DNA of 13,763 bases, from NCBI GenBank assembly GCA_946414975.1, contig CAMKQS010000041.1, positions 1 through 13,763 on the forward strand, in the 5' to 3' direction. The notes beneath the pieces are model-generated. The model saw only the letters and a program-made list of their open reading frames with translations. It had not been told where the DNA came from and made no database searches. Both the position numbers and the translations under genes were made by a program. Source of the DNA: an uncultured Caryophanales bacterium. GTDB lineage: Bacteria; Bacillota_I; Bacilli_A; RF39; UBA660. Shown piece by piece: positions 1 to 6,254 of the stretch; the first letter of the stretch is position 1; the number at the start of each line of letters is the position of its first letter.

Positions 1-92
1 AGTTCTTTAACTACTGATGCACATCTTTCAACTACTTCTCCTGCTGCAATTTTATTTGCAAGAATACTATCCATTACTTTTATTACTGCCAT
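1..92 (-). CDS. mutL: DNA mismatch repair protein MutL, N-terminal fragment (cut by window edge)
   Basis: Only the first 30 codons are inside the window; the gene runs off the left edge. The translation begins MAVIKVMDSILANKIAAGEV and continues with VERCASVVKE, which matches the opening of the MutL GHKL ATPase domain (family pattern LDxxLANKIAAGEVVERPASVVKEL). MutL couples MutS mismatch recognition to downstream repair steps. The ATG at 92 is preceded by GAGGAG six bases upstream, so the start is secure. The usual Pro after GEVVER is Cys here. The gene has its own promoter and follows a terminator, so it is probably not part of the nusB-xse operon. A close GHKL relative cannot be strictly excluded from 30 residues, but the LANKIAAGEVVER signature is very typical of MutL. 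Confidence 0.9.
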   Translation of the reverse strand, partial: MAVIKVMDSILANKIAAGEVVERCASVVKE

Positions 93-113
93 AATAATCT
101 CCTCATTTATTTA

Positions 114-143
114 ATTTTATCACGCCTTATAATTAATAATCAA
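114..143 (-). promoter_or_regulatory. Probable sigma-A promoter of mutL
   Basis: Read on the minus strand, TTGATT (138-143) and TAAAAT (114-119) are separated by 18 bases, and a TG one base upstream of the -10 gives an extended -10. It lies just after the terminator at 147-176 and about 20 bases before the mutL start, which is where a promoter is expected. Call is by consensus only. Confidence 0.55.
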
Positions 144-146
144 TAG

Positions 147-176
147 AAAAAGTTATGAAAATAATCATAACCTTTT
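147..176 (-). terminator. Rho-independent terminator closing the nusB-xseA-xseB-vanY-DUF488 run
   Basis: Two 12-base arms (147-158 and 165-176) pair completely, with one G-U wobble on the minus strand, around a 6-base loop. The descending arm ends in a T-tract on the minus strand. The ascending arm contains the stop codon of the DUF488-like gene (TAA, 177-175). The T-tract side fits leftward transcription. Confidence 0.75.
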
Positions 177-624
177 AACTATTTGCTTTTTTCATTATTT
201 CAGAAAGATATTTTTTTATATATTCAGGTCTATCTAATATCTCTTCAAAATCATTATTAATTCTAACTTCTAAAACATTAACACCTAAAGTTAATTCAAA
301 CCATGCTGCAACGATATGTCTATGGCAAAATTCATTATTTTCTTCATAACATAATAATATAGAGTTATCTAATATTTTATATATTTCTTTTGGATTTAAT
401 TCTTTTAGTACTTGTTTGTAAAATTCACGTATATAATATTCATTATTTGTTTTTTCATCAATTATTTCTCTATTATGTCGCCACGTTTTAAAGAAATCTC
501 TTTTAGGCGCTAAAAGCATAAAACAATCTCCACTATAATTTGCATCTTTGCCTTTATCACGTGATATAGAATATATTTTATATTTATCTATTTTACAGTT
601 ATTATAATTACTGGTTTTAATCAT
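175..624 (-). CDS. DUF488-like protein
   Basis: A 149-residue soluble protein with no signal peptide or membrane segment. Residues 90-110 carry the DUF488 signature: a hydrophobic strand ending in LLCYE (Cys92), then a short turn and CHRHIVAAW (Cys100-His101-Arg102). DUF488 proteins are widespread in bacteria and their biochemical role is not settled; the conserved Cys/His residues suggest a catalytic or metal-binding site. The start at 624 follows GGTG six bases upstream and lies 14 bases after the VanY stop, so the gene is probably the last cistron of that operon. The stop codon is inside the terminator stem. The N-terminal half (residues 1-60) is less recognisable, so the family call rests mainly on the C-terminal motif. 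Confidence 0.7.
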   Translation of the reverse strand: MIKTSNYNNCKIDKYKIYSISRDKGKDANYSGDCFMLLAPKRDFFKTWRHNREIIDEKTNNEYYIREFYKQVLKELNPKEIYKILDNSILLCYEENNEFCHRHIVAAWFELTLGVNVLEVRINNDFEEILDRPEYIKKYLSEIMKKANS

Positions 625-638
625 TTTAACACCATATT

Positions 639-1451
639 TTATTCATATTTACTATCTACACCTAAATATTCTTCTAAGCTAATCCAATCACCATTATTAT
701 ATAATTTTTTTGCAAGTTCTTCTCCTACATATCTAAAATGCCATGCTTCATAATTATAGCCAGTTTCTGCTTCCTTATTATTAGGAAATCTTAAGATAAA
801 GCCATAATTAGCTGCATGTTCATTAACCCATTTACCTGTTTCAGTTTCAAGAAAATTAGCATTAGTTCCATTAAGATCGAAACATAAACCACTTTGGTGT
901 TCAGAATATCCTGCACGTGCAGAATAAGTATCCGCAGCATCCTTTCCATCTCTTGCTGCATAGTTATTATATAGATCAACTTGTACTTTATACGAACGAT
1001 ATCCACTGCTTATTTTTAACTCATAACCTAAATTAGACGCATCTTTTTGCATACTCAAAAACTTTTCCATAACAGTTTTATCTAGATAATCAGGCCCATA
1101 TAAATAATCACTTGTTATTTCTTTATATGGATCTTGTGGTTGATATGTACTATCAAGTGCATAAGATTTATTAACTATCATAATACCATCGACATAATAA
1201 GCTCCATTATATTTAGTTAAGTTCATATTTGTTTTAGTCTTAGAAATATATTGTTCTCCATCTTTCATATCATATTTAGTATTATCTACTTTTTTAGATT
1301 CATTGTTCTCTATTTTATTATTAGTAGTATTCTTAATTAATTTATTTTTATTATTTTGTGGTAATAAAAATATAACTAATAAGGCAATAATAGTAATAAT
1401 TATTAAACAGAGAATAATAACAGGAGTTTTCTTTACTCTTCTTTTTTTCAC
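639..1451 (-). CDS. VanY/DacB-type D-alanyl-D-alanine carboxypeptidase (peptidase M15B)
   Basis: A 270-residue membrane-anchored peptidoglycan hydrolase that would remove the terminal D-Ala from stem pentapeptides outside the cytoplasmic membrane. A basic N-terminus (residues 1-8) precedes one transmembrane helix (about 10-30), a Lys/Asn-rich linker (31-75) and the M15B domain (about 85-250). Zinc-site residues are visible: His185 and Asp192 in SEHQSGLCFD, and Glu235 and His238 in YEAWHF; SSGYRS (148-153) is also typical. The start codon is GTG at 1451; no other in-frame start keeps the membrane anchor, and TAGG upstream overlaps the xseB stop codon. The gene sits 7 bases after xseB, so it is cotranscribed with it. 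Van-type resistance is not implied: no vanRS, vanH, vanA or vanX is present. Confidence 0.92.
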   Translation of the reverse strand: MKKRRVKKTPVIILCLIIITIIALLVIFLLPQNNKNKLIKNTTNNKIENNESKKVDNTKYDMKDGEQYISKTKTNMNLTKYNGAYYVDGIMIVNKSYALDSTYQPQDPYKEITSDYLYGPDYLDKTVMEKFLSMQKDASNLGYELKISSGYRSYKVQVDLYNNYAARDGKDAADTYSARAGYSEHQSGLCFDLNGTNANFLETETGKWVNEHAANYGFILRFPNNKEAETGYNYEAWHFRYVGEELAKKLYNNGDWISLEEYLGVDSKYE

Positions 1452-1458
1452 TTTATAC

Positions 1459-1686
1459 CTACTCTACATCAAAATTTTCTATTTCATTATTTTCTGTTAC
1501 TAATTTACTTACTTGTTCATCAATCTTTTTTAACTTTTCATCACATGATTTAACAAGGTTCATTGCTTTAGTATATTTTTCTATTGATAAATCTAAATCT
1601 ACTTCTCCTGTTTCAAGTTCATTAATAATTTCTTCTAACTCTTTAATTTGTTCTTCAAACTTTTTTTCTTTTACTTCTTTACTCAT
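1459..1686 (-). CDS. xseB: Exodeoxyribonuclease VII small subunit
   Basis: A 75-residue, highly charged helical protein with the XseB core: KKFEEQIKELEEIINELETG followed by the DLDLSIEKYTKAM stretch. The length is normal for the family. XseB binds XseA to form exonuclease VII, which degrades single-stranded DNA to short oligonucleotides in both directions. The ATG at 1686 overlaps the xseA stop by 8 bases and is preceded by AAGGAGGT five bases upstream, the strongest ribosome-binding site in the window. This fits the need for several small subunits per large subunit. The C-terminal tail is short and acidic. Confidence 0.96.
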   Translation of the reverse strand: MSKEVKEKKFEEQIKELEEIINELETGEVDLDLSIEKYTKAMNLVKSCDEKLKKIDEQVSKLVTENNEIENFDVE

Positions 1687-2956
1687 GACGTACCTCCTTC
1701 TTACTAGTCACTTTAGCTTTAATACAACCACTATCTATTCTTATGTCTATTTCATCATTAATATTAATGTCATTAATATTATTAATTACTTTATTATTTT
1801 TATATGTAATAGAATATCCTCGTTTTAAACTATTTAAAGGATTTAATAGCTCTAGCTTATCAATTAAGTTATCTAATTGAATTATCTTATCCTTATACAA
1901 TGTTTTTGGGTTTATTATTAAATGATTATTTTTTAAAAGATCCAATTTATGTTTAGCATTACTAATGTTATTAATCATTGTCTTATTAATTTTTTCAACA
2001 AGTAAATCTAATTGTTGTTTTTTAGCTTCAAACATAATCATTGGATTTTTTATGACAAATGAATTTTTAATAGAATCTAAATATAATTTTTGATAATTTA
2101 CCTTTGCATTAATTGCCTCATTCAATCTAACTTTTAAATTGTTTACATAATTTACTAAATCAGGTAAATTAGGAACTGCCATTTCTGCTGCTCCTGTTGG
2201 TGTTGGTGCACGAAGGGATGCAACAAAATCGGCAATTGTATAATCTATTTCATGACCTACTGCACTTATTGTAGGTATTTTACATTCAAATATCCTTCTA
2301 GCTAATTCTTCTTCATTAAATGGCCATAAATCTTCTAAAGATCCTCCACCTCTACCAATAATTAATACATCAAGATCATACTTTTCAGCTTGATTTATTT
2401 TTTCGATTATATTTTTATATGCGTTATCTCCTTGAACAAGTGATGGAAAAAGATATACTTTACATATTGGATATCTTCTTTTAATTGTTGAAATAATGTC
2501 TTTTACAGCCGCTCCTTCTTTAGCAGTAATAACCCCTATCTTATCAGGATATTTAGGTATTTTCTTTTTATATTTTTGATCAAATAATCCTTCTTTAGCT
2601 AATTCTTTTTTTAATTTTTCATATGCTAGATATAGATTACCTATTCCGTCTTTTTGCATTTCACTTACATATATTTGATAACTTCCAGTTGCTTCATAAA
2701 CACTTATTCTACCTGTTACCAATATTTTATCGCCATCATTAGGTATAAATTCTAATTTTTTGGCAGCACTACTAAACATTATAGCATTAATTTTACTATT
2801 TTCATCTTTAATAGAAAAATATATATGTCCGGTTGAATGCATTTTTAAATTAGATATTTCCCCTTTTAGAAATACAGTAAATAAATTACCATCTGTATCT
2901 AATTTATGCTTTAAATACCTATTAATAGCTGATACTGTTAAATATTTATCTTCCAT
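1679..2956 (-). CDS. xseA: Exodeoxyribonuclease VII large subunit
   Basis: A complete 425-residue catalytic subunit of exonuclease VII. Residues 1-105 form the N-terminal OB-fold that binds single-stranded DNA (LTVSAINRYLK near the start, then GHIYFSIKD at 43-51). The catalytic core follows with GVITAKEGAAVKDI (141-154), GRGGGSLEDLW (201-211), SAVGHEIDYTIAD (231-243) and APTPTGAAE (250-258), all diagnostic. The Lys/Asn-rich C-terminal part (about 265-390) should form the long helices that carry XseB. The ATG at 2956 directly abuts the nusB stop (TAAATG), and its GAGGAG site lies inside nusB, so translation is probably coupled. Overlaps xseB by 8 bases. Confidence 0.97.
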   Translation of the reverse strand: MEDKYLTVSAINRYLKHKLDTDGNLFTVFLKGEISNLKMHSTGHIYFSIKDENSKINAIMFSSAAKKLEFIPNDGDKILVTGRISVYEATGSYQIYVSEMQKDGIGNLYLAYEKLKKELAKEGLFDQKYKKKIPKYPDKIGVITAKEGAAVKDIISTIKRRYPICKVYLFPSLVQGDNAYKNIIEKINQAEKYDLDVLIIGRGGGSLEDLWPFNEEELARRIFECKIPTISAVGHEIDYTIADFVASLRAPTPTGAAEMAVPNLPDLVNYVNNLKVRLNEAINAKVNYQKLYLDSIKNSFVIKNPMIMFEAKKQQLDLLVEKINKTMINNISNAKHKLDLLKNNHLIINPKTLYKDKIIQLDNLIDKLELLNPLNSLKRGYSITYKNNKVINNINDININDEIDIRIDSGCIKAKVTSKKEVRHE

Positions 2957-3358
2957 TTATAACTCCTCATGATAAACTTTATCAAGTGTAGCATTAATCA
3001 TATTTTTTACCTTATCATCACTATAATCTTTAGCTAAATTAACTGCTTCATTAATTACTACAATAGGAGGAGTTTTAGTATACATAAGTTCATAAATTCC
3101 CATAAGCAATATAGCTTGATCAGTATTTCCTAATCTATCAATACTCCAGCCTGCTAGATACTTATTAGCTATATCTTTTAGCTGTTCTTTATAAGTAAGA
3201 GTACCATATACTATTTCTTTTACAAACTCATTATCAATTTCCATTACTGATTTTATAACATCTTCAACATTATAATCCATTTTATTATTATCATATACAT
3301 TTATTTGGTATAAAATTGTCATAATTTTTTTTCTTAATTCACTTCTATTTAAATTCAT
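2957..3358 (-). CDS. nusB: Transcription antitermination factor NusB
   Basis: A 133-residue all-helical protein of normal NusB length. Recognisable stretches are RSELRKKIMTILYQ at the N-terminus, FVKEIVYGT in the middle, WSIDRLGNTDQAILLMGIYE (about 92-111) and PPIVVINEAVNLAKDYSDDK followed by NMINATLDKV at the end. NusB pairs with NusE (ribosomal protein S10) on boxA RNA and promotes antitermination of rRNA transcription. The ATG at 3358 is preceded by AGGTG with suitable spacing. nusB upstream of xseAB is a common Firmicutes order; the usual isoprenoid gene (ispA) does not follow xseB here. Confidence 0.96.
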   Translation of the reverse strand: MNLNRSELRKKIMTILYQINVYDNNKMDYNVEDVIKSVMEIDNEFVKEIVYGTLTYKEQLKDIANKYLAGWSIDRLGNTDQAILLMGIYELMYTKTPPIVVINEAVNLAKDYSDDKVKNMINATLDKVYHEEL

Positions 3359-3373
3359 AAAATCACCTACTTA

Positions 3374-3402
3374 ATTTTAACATATATAAAAAAAAATAGA
3401 AA
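3374..3402 (-). promoter_or_regulatory. Possible extended -10 promoter of nusB-xseA-xseB
   Basis: On the minus strand TAAAAT (3374-3379) is preceded by TGT, an extended -10. The hexamer 17 bases upstream, TTTCTA (3397-3402), is a poor -35. It lies between the terminator of the upstream gene and the nusB start, but would leave a leader of only about 9-10 bases. Confidence 0.4.
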
Positions 3403-3417
3403 GAGTATCTTTTTATT
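3386..3417 (-). terminator. Weak hairpin terminator after the SpoIIP/small membrane protein pair
   Basis: Minus-strand arms pair as 4 + 5 base pairs with one internal C-A mismatch (3395-3404 with 3408-3417) around a 3-base loop, followed by a run of nine T (3388-3396 complement). The stem is AT-rich, so efficiency may be modest. The stop codon of the upstream gene lies in the stem. Confidence 0.5.
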
Positions 3418-3745
3418 CTTTAGCTAATTTTCCTACTGTATTAAAAAAACTAATTACCCCTTTATAAACAAGAGTACTTATATTATTTGATATATAATAT
3501 CCTGCTTTTGATAATTTATTACTGTAATCTTTTTTTACATCAACTTGATACTTTTCTATATCTATTTTTTTTCCATTTTTAATATCATTTTCAAATTCTA
3601 TTATTTTTTCTCTTGTTAAAGCTGTTTTTTTATAATTTTGAAAGTTAACATATCCTGATTTTTGAGAAACAAATAATGCTATATATGAAATAAATAAAAA
3701 AATAAATAAAAATTTAAAAAAATTATCTTTAGCCTTCTTTTTCAT
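3413..3745 (-). CDS. Unrecognised small single-span membrane protein encoded with SpoIIP
   Basis: A 110-residue protein I cannot assign to a family. A basic N-terminus (MKKKAKDN) precedes one strong hydrophobic helix (about residues 10-26, ending ALFVSQ). The remaining 80 residues are charged and would lie outside the membrane in an N-in orientation; they include a Lys/Asp/Glu-rich stretch and an amphipathic C-terminus (TLVYKGVISFFNTVGKL). The gene overlaps the 3' end of the SpoIIP gene by 17 bases, so the two are cotranscribed and may act together at the membrane, which is inference. Two in-frame ATGs exist, 3751 and 3745. TAGGAG lies 3 bases from the first and 9 from the second, so I prefer 3745. 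The small size and topology resemble divisome proteins of the FtsL/DivIC kind, but no coiled-coil heptads are obvious. Confidence 0.7.
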   Translation of the reverse strand: MKKKAKDNFFKFLFIFLFISYIALFVSQKSGYVNFQNYKKTALTREKIIEFENDIKNGKKIDIEKYQVDVKKDYSNKLSKAGYYISNNISTLVYKGVISFFNTVGKLAKE

Positions 3746-4679
3746 TAACATAATCTCCTAATATTTTTACAAGTATTTCGATAGTATTGCTTACTTCTTC
3801 CAAAGTATTTTCGTTTCCTCCTAATTCTATTAATATAATATTATCTTTTAAATCTTGATTATATACACCATTTACACCATATCCAGATTTTTGTAATATA
3901 CCTCTACTTAAGGAAGGATATGACTTAATAATCATATTATTAATTTTATTAGCTATAGCTAAATTAGCTTCGTAGGTACTATATTCATTTCCAATAACAA
4001 ACATAACTTTTGCATATTTCTTTTTTTCTATTTCAGTAGTTGTTACATCTTTTTTTGCAGCATCCCTATGTAAATCAATAAATAATTTAATTTTACTATA
4101 TTTTTGTATATCCGGTTCTAAAAAATGCCTGCTTGCAATATAACTTTTACTGTAATCCATATTATTATCATTTAAATATTTAGTTATATCTTCTTTCATA
4201 ACTATTGTTTTTATTCCACTATTAGTTAATTTTTCTTCTAATATTTGACTAGCTAAAAAAACACCAGGATTAATATTATAATCATTATTATTATCTTTTT
4301 CATAATCTTCTTTTTGATGAGATGAATAAATATATATTAAAGGTTCACTTTCTATATTTTTTACTACTTCTTTTATTTTGTAATTGCTATTGTCTTCATT
4401 ATTTATTTTATTATCTTTGTATTCTAAATTATATACAAGCATAGTATTAGGTTTATTTATGATATTTTCTTTTGTATATACATAAATTTTATCTAATATA
4501 TTATTATTGTCACCAATATTATTAAGCCCTATATTTGTTAATTTTTCTTTTAATATATTGGAATAATTAATAAAATTTTTCTTTAAATTTTTTATAATTA
4601 AAATAATAAGTATTAAAATAATAATTAATTTTAAAATTGCACGTTTTTTTAATTTACGTTTAGATTTAAAACGTCGCAT
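3729..4679 (-). CDS. spoIIP: Stage II sporulation protein P-like peptidoglycan amidase/endopeptidase
   Basis: A 316-residue membrane-anchored cell-wall hydrolase. A very basic N-terminus and one transmembrane helix (about 15-30) lead to a linker and the SpoIIP domain (about 112-312). Signature segments are present: IYSSHQKEDY (117-126, His121 and Glu124, the HTHxxE-like site), SYIASRHFLE (179-188), IDLHRDA (201-207, His204), AKVMFVIGNE (223-232), YPSLSRGI (254-261), YNQDL (273-277) and IELGGNENTLEE (284-295, Glu285). In B. subtilis SpoIIP works with SpoIID and SpoIIM to thin septal peptidoglycan and drive engulfment. The Asn/Lys-rich linker is consistent with the genome's AT bias. The start at 4679 has GGTGAT upstream. 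SpoIID and SpoIIM are not in this window, so sporulation itself cannot be concluded. Confidence 0.93.
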   Translation of the reverse strand: MRRFKSKRKLKKRAILKLIIILILIILIIKNLKKNFINYSNILKEKLTNIGLNNIGDNNNILDKIYVYTKENIINKPNTMLVYNLEYKDNKINNEDNSNYKIKEVVKNIESEPLIYIYSSHQKEDYEKDNNNDYNINPGVFLASQILEEKLTNSGIKTIVMKEDITKYLNDNNMDYSKSYIASRHFLEPDIQKYSKIKLFIDLHRDAAKKDVTTTEIEKKKYAKVMFVIGNEYSTYEANLAIANKINNMIIKSYPSLSRGILQKSGYGVNGVYNQDLKDNIILIELGGNENTLEEVSNTIEILVKILGDYVNEKEG

Positions 4680-4708
4680 AATATCACCAATAATAATATA
4701 GTACTTTT

Positions 4709-4732
4709 AATAAATGTTTTTTGTCATTTATT
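4709..4732. repeat. Perfect 8-bp inverted repeat upstream of spoIIP
   Basis: AATAAATG (4709-4716) and CATTTATT (4725-4732) are exact inverse complements around an 8-base spacer. The repeat lies 30-53 bases upstream of the SpoIIP start and just after the terminator at 4740-4763, where promoter elements should be. No convincing sigma-A promoter was seen nearby: the best -10-like TATATT lies downstream of the repeat without a matching -35. It could be an operator or a leader hairpin; chance pairing of AT-rich DNA is possible. Confidence 0.45.
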
Positions 4733-4739
4733 GTTACAT

Positions 4740-4763
4740 AAAAAAAGATAAGAAAATCTTATC
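4740..4763 (-). terminator. Rho-independent terminator of the tcdA operon
   Basis: On the minus strand a 7-bp perfect stem (4747-4753 with 4757-4763) with a 3-base loop is followed by seven T (4740-4746 complement). The stop codon of the upstream gene (TAA, 4761-4759) is in the hairpin. A clean intrinsic terminator. Confidence 0.85.
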
Positions 4764-5256
4764 CAACAATTACGTTACTTATAAAATCTATAAAATTATT
4801 AACTGTATCACTAATCATAAAACAAACGTTTTTAAATTTATTTGTTTTAGCATTTTTATTATCAATAATAATTAATTTTGTTCTATCATAATCTTTAATA
4901 GTGATCTCACTACCATATCTTTTATATTTTAATATATATTCCATATCTACATCTTTATTAGCATAAAAATATATTTTCCCTTTAGTAAGAAAGATAGAAT
5001 CTTTAAATATATATTTATAATACTTAGTAATTTGCTCATAGTCACAAATAATATTTTCTACACTGTGTTTTTTAAAGTACTTTCGTAATTTTTTTATATT
5101 AATTCGCTTTCCGGTGGATGATAAAGTTCTTTTTTTTCTTTGAAAAAAAGAAATTCTCTCACTTTTACTGATATCAAATGCATTAATTTTCTTATTTCTT
5201 TTAAGTGCATTTATTAATTTATCATCAATACCAATTGATATAATAATGCCTTCCAT
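4759..5256 (-). CDS. Unrecognised 165-residue protein downstream of tcdA
   Basis: I do not recognise a family. The protein is basic and apparently cytoplasmic: it has no signal peptide or membrane helix. It begins with a short hydrophobic strand (MEGIIISIGID), then a Lys/Arg-rich region (about residues 30-60, including FQRKKRTLSSTGKR) and alternating hydrophobic strands such as KIYFYANK and RTKLIIIDN, suggesting a small alpha/beta fold. The basic patch would suit nucleic-acid binding, but that is inference. I start it at the ATG at 5256, 26 bases after the tcdA stop, with AGAAG upstream. An in-frame GTG at 5298 would overlap tcdA and has no ribosome-binding site. It is the last gene before a strong terminator. 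Confidence 0.75.
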   Translation of the reverse strand: MEGIIISIGIDDKLINALKRNKKINAFDISKSERISFFQRKKRTLSSTGKRINIKKLRKYFKKHSVENIICDYEQITKYYKYIFKDSIFLTKGKIYFYANKDVDMEYILKYKRYGSEITIKDYDRTKLIIIDNKNAKTNKFKNVCFMISDTVNNFIDFISNVIVG

Positions 5257-5281
5257 TTTTTTTATTTCTTCTATTAAATAT

Positions 5282-5959
5282 TTAAACACATAAATCACCT
5301 ACTATATCATTTATAATATAACTTGTAATAAATAGTCCTGCAGTAGCTGGAACAAACGAATTAGAAGGTATTACTTTAATAGATTTTTTTATTGGTTTTT
5401 CCTTACTACAAACTACCATTAATTTCTTTATTCCTAATTTTCTGCATTCTTTTCTTATAATTTTAGCTAGAGGATCATAATTTGTTTTATAAATATCAGT
5501 TATTTCTAATTTAGTTGGATCCATTTTATTACCTGTACCCATTGATGAAATTAACTTTATATTTTTTTTATTACATATCTTTATAATTTCAATTTTAGTA
5601 GAAACAGTATCACAGGCATCGACAACATAATCATAATTATCAATTATACTATCAATATTAATAGAATCAACAAATACTTTTAATTTTTTTACATTACATT
5701 CTTTATTGATAGATTTTATACGTTTTTCTAAAACATCTACTTTATTAAGCCCTATATTATCATAGGTTGTCATAAGTTGTCTATTTAAGTTAGTTATATC
5801 AACTTTATCATTATCTACTATAGTTATATTACTAATACCACATCTAATAAGAGATTCAACTGTATAACTTCCAACTCCACCTACACCAATTATTATTATC
5901 CTTTTATTTTTTATATCATTAATTTTATCTTTAACTAATAATTCAAATCGTTCAAACAT
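5282..5959 (-). CDS. tcdA: tRNA threonylcarbamoyladenosine dehydratase (ThiF/E1 superfamily)
   Basis: A 225-residue E1-like enzyme that uses ATP to cyclise t6A37 of ANN-decoding tRNAs to ct6A. From the chosen start, IIGVGGVGSYTVESL (23-37) is the nucleotide-binding glycine-rich loop. VDNDKVDITNLNRQL (48-62) carries the conserved Asp and Arg of the adenylation site. DYVVDACDTVSTK (110-122) and ISSMGTGNKMDPTKL (137-151) are typical of the TcdA/YgdL/CsdL branch rather than MoeB or ThiF, and length matches. The start is MFERFELLV at 5959, with AGAGATGA just upstream. A further ATG at 5986 lies inside the predicted promoter (its bases adjoin the -10) and would add nine residues unlike the family. 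Confidence 0.92.
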   Translation of the reverse strand: MFERFELLVKDKINDIKNKRIIIIGVGGVGSYTVESLIRCGISNITIVDNDKVDITNLNRQLMTTYDNIGLNKVDVLEKRIKSINKECNVKKLKVFVDSINIDSIIDNYDYVVDACDTVSTKIEIIKICNKKNIKLISSMGTGNKMDPTKLEITDIYKTNYDPLAKIIRKECRKLGIKKLMVVCSKEKPIKKSIKVIPSNSFVPATAGLFITSYIINDIVGDLCV

Positions 5960-5976
5960 AATATCATCTCTATTTG

Positions 5977-6005
5977 ATTGTACCATAAAAAATTTTTTTT
6001 ACCAA
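5977..6005 (-). promoter_or_regulatory. Sigma-A-type promoter of tcdA
   Basis: TTGGTA (6000-6005) and TACAAT (5977-5982) on the minus strand are separated by exactly 17 bases, much of the spacer being an A-run followed by a T-run. Transcription would start near 5970, leaving a short leader of about 11 bases before the ATG at 5959. It sits right after the terminator of the upstream operon. Confidence 0.6.
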
Positions 6006-6006
6006 G

Positions 6007-6037
6007 AAAAAAATTATATACTATGGATATATAATTT
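6007..6037 (-). terminator. Hairpin terminator of the repeat-protein/cold-shock-like operon
   Basis: A perfect 10-bp inverted repeat (6011-6020 with 6028-6037) around a 7-base loop; on the minus strand the descending arm runs into a T-tract (6007-6013 complement). The stem is entirely A-T. The stop codon of the 72-residue gene (6038-6036) overlaps the stem, the arrangement also seen at the other terminators here. Confidence 0.7.
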
Positions 6038-6254
6038 ATTTCATTAAGTTTCTATCTATTTTTTTTACAAATCTAGCAATATTAGTTTTATATTCTGGTT
6101 TATTATATTCTTCAGGTACAAATGATACTGAATCAAATTTATTAATATTTTGATAACAAATATCTTTCTTATAAATATTATATTCAATACCATCTAATGA
6201 TTCTACTTTTCCATTGTATCCGTCAAAATCTTTTATAATTCCTATTTTTTTCAT
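6036..6254 (-). CDS. Small cold-shock-domain-like (OB-fold) protein
   Basis: A 72-residue protein whose layout resembles a cold-shock domain: KIGIIKDFDGYNGKVESLDG at the N-terminus, a D/K turn with a second strand, then FDSVSFVPEE and a closing NIARFVKKI like the usual V-F-x-P and A-x-N-V strands. Cold-shock proteins bind single-stranded RNA or DNA. The aromatic RNP1 motif (KGFGFI) is absent, replaced by YNGKVES, so nucleic-acid binding may be altered or lost; this is a distant relative at best. Its ATG overlaps the stop of the 1095-residue gene by four bases (ATGA), so translation is coupled and the two proteins probably work together. Terminator follows immediately. Confidence 0.65.
   Translation of the reverse strand: MKKIGIIKDFDGYNGKVESLDGIEYNIYKKDICYQNINKFDSVSFVPEEYNKPEYKTNIARFVKKIDRNLMK

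Noticed and set aside
791..1006. Open frame of 71 codons on the minus strand inside the VanY gene
   Set aside because: Lies entirely within a well-supported gene in another frame and shows no family features.
639..1451. Vancomycin-resistance locus
   Set aside because: A lone VanY-type carboxypeptidase without vanH, vanA/B, vanX or vanRS is a common cell-wall enzyme.
1303..1503. Open frame of 66 codons on the plus strand, very hydrophobic
   Set aside because: Antisense shadow of the transmembrane and Asn/Lys-rich N-terminus of the VanY gene; AT-rich antisense gives Phe/Ile/Leu-rich artefacts.
2760..2972. Open frame of 70 codons on the plus strand
   Set aside because: Antisense to the start of xseA; no ribosome-binding site or recognisable domain.
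5257..5298. GTG start extending the 165-residue protein into tcdA
   Set aside because: No ribosome-binding site before the GTG, and a good ATG with AGAAG upstream exists at 5256, just after the tcdA stop.
5960..5986. Upstream ATG for tcdA
   Set aside because: It abuts the predicted -10 element and would lie upstream of the transcription start; family alignment favours MFERFELL.
6251..6253. TGA read as tryptophan (code 4) at the end of the 1095-residue gene
   Set aside because: All other evidence fits the standard code: Trp codons checked are TGG and all known-family genes are full length with no internal TGA. Read-through would add only three residues before TAG.
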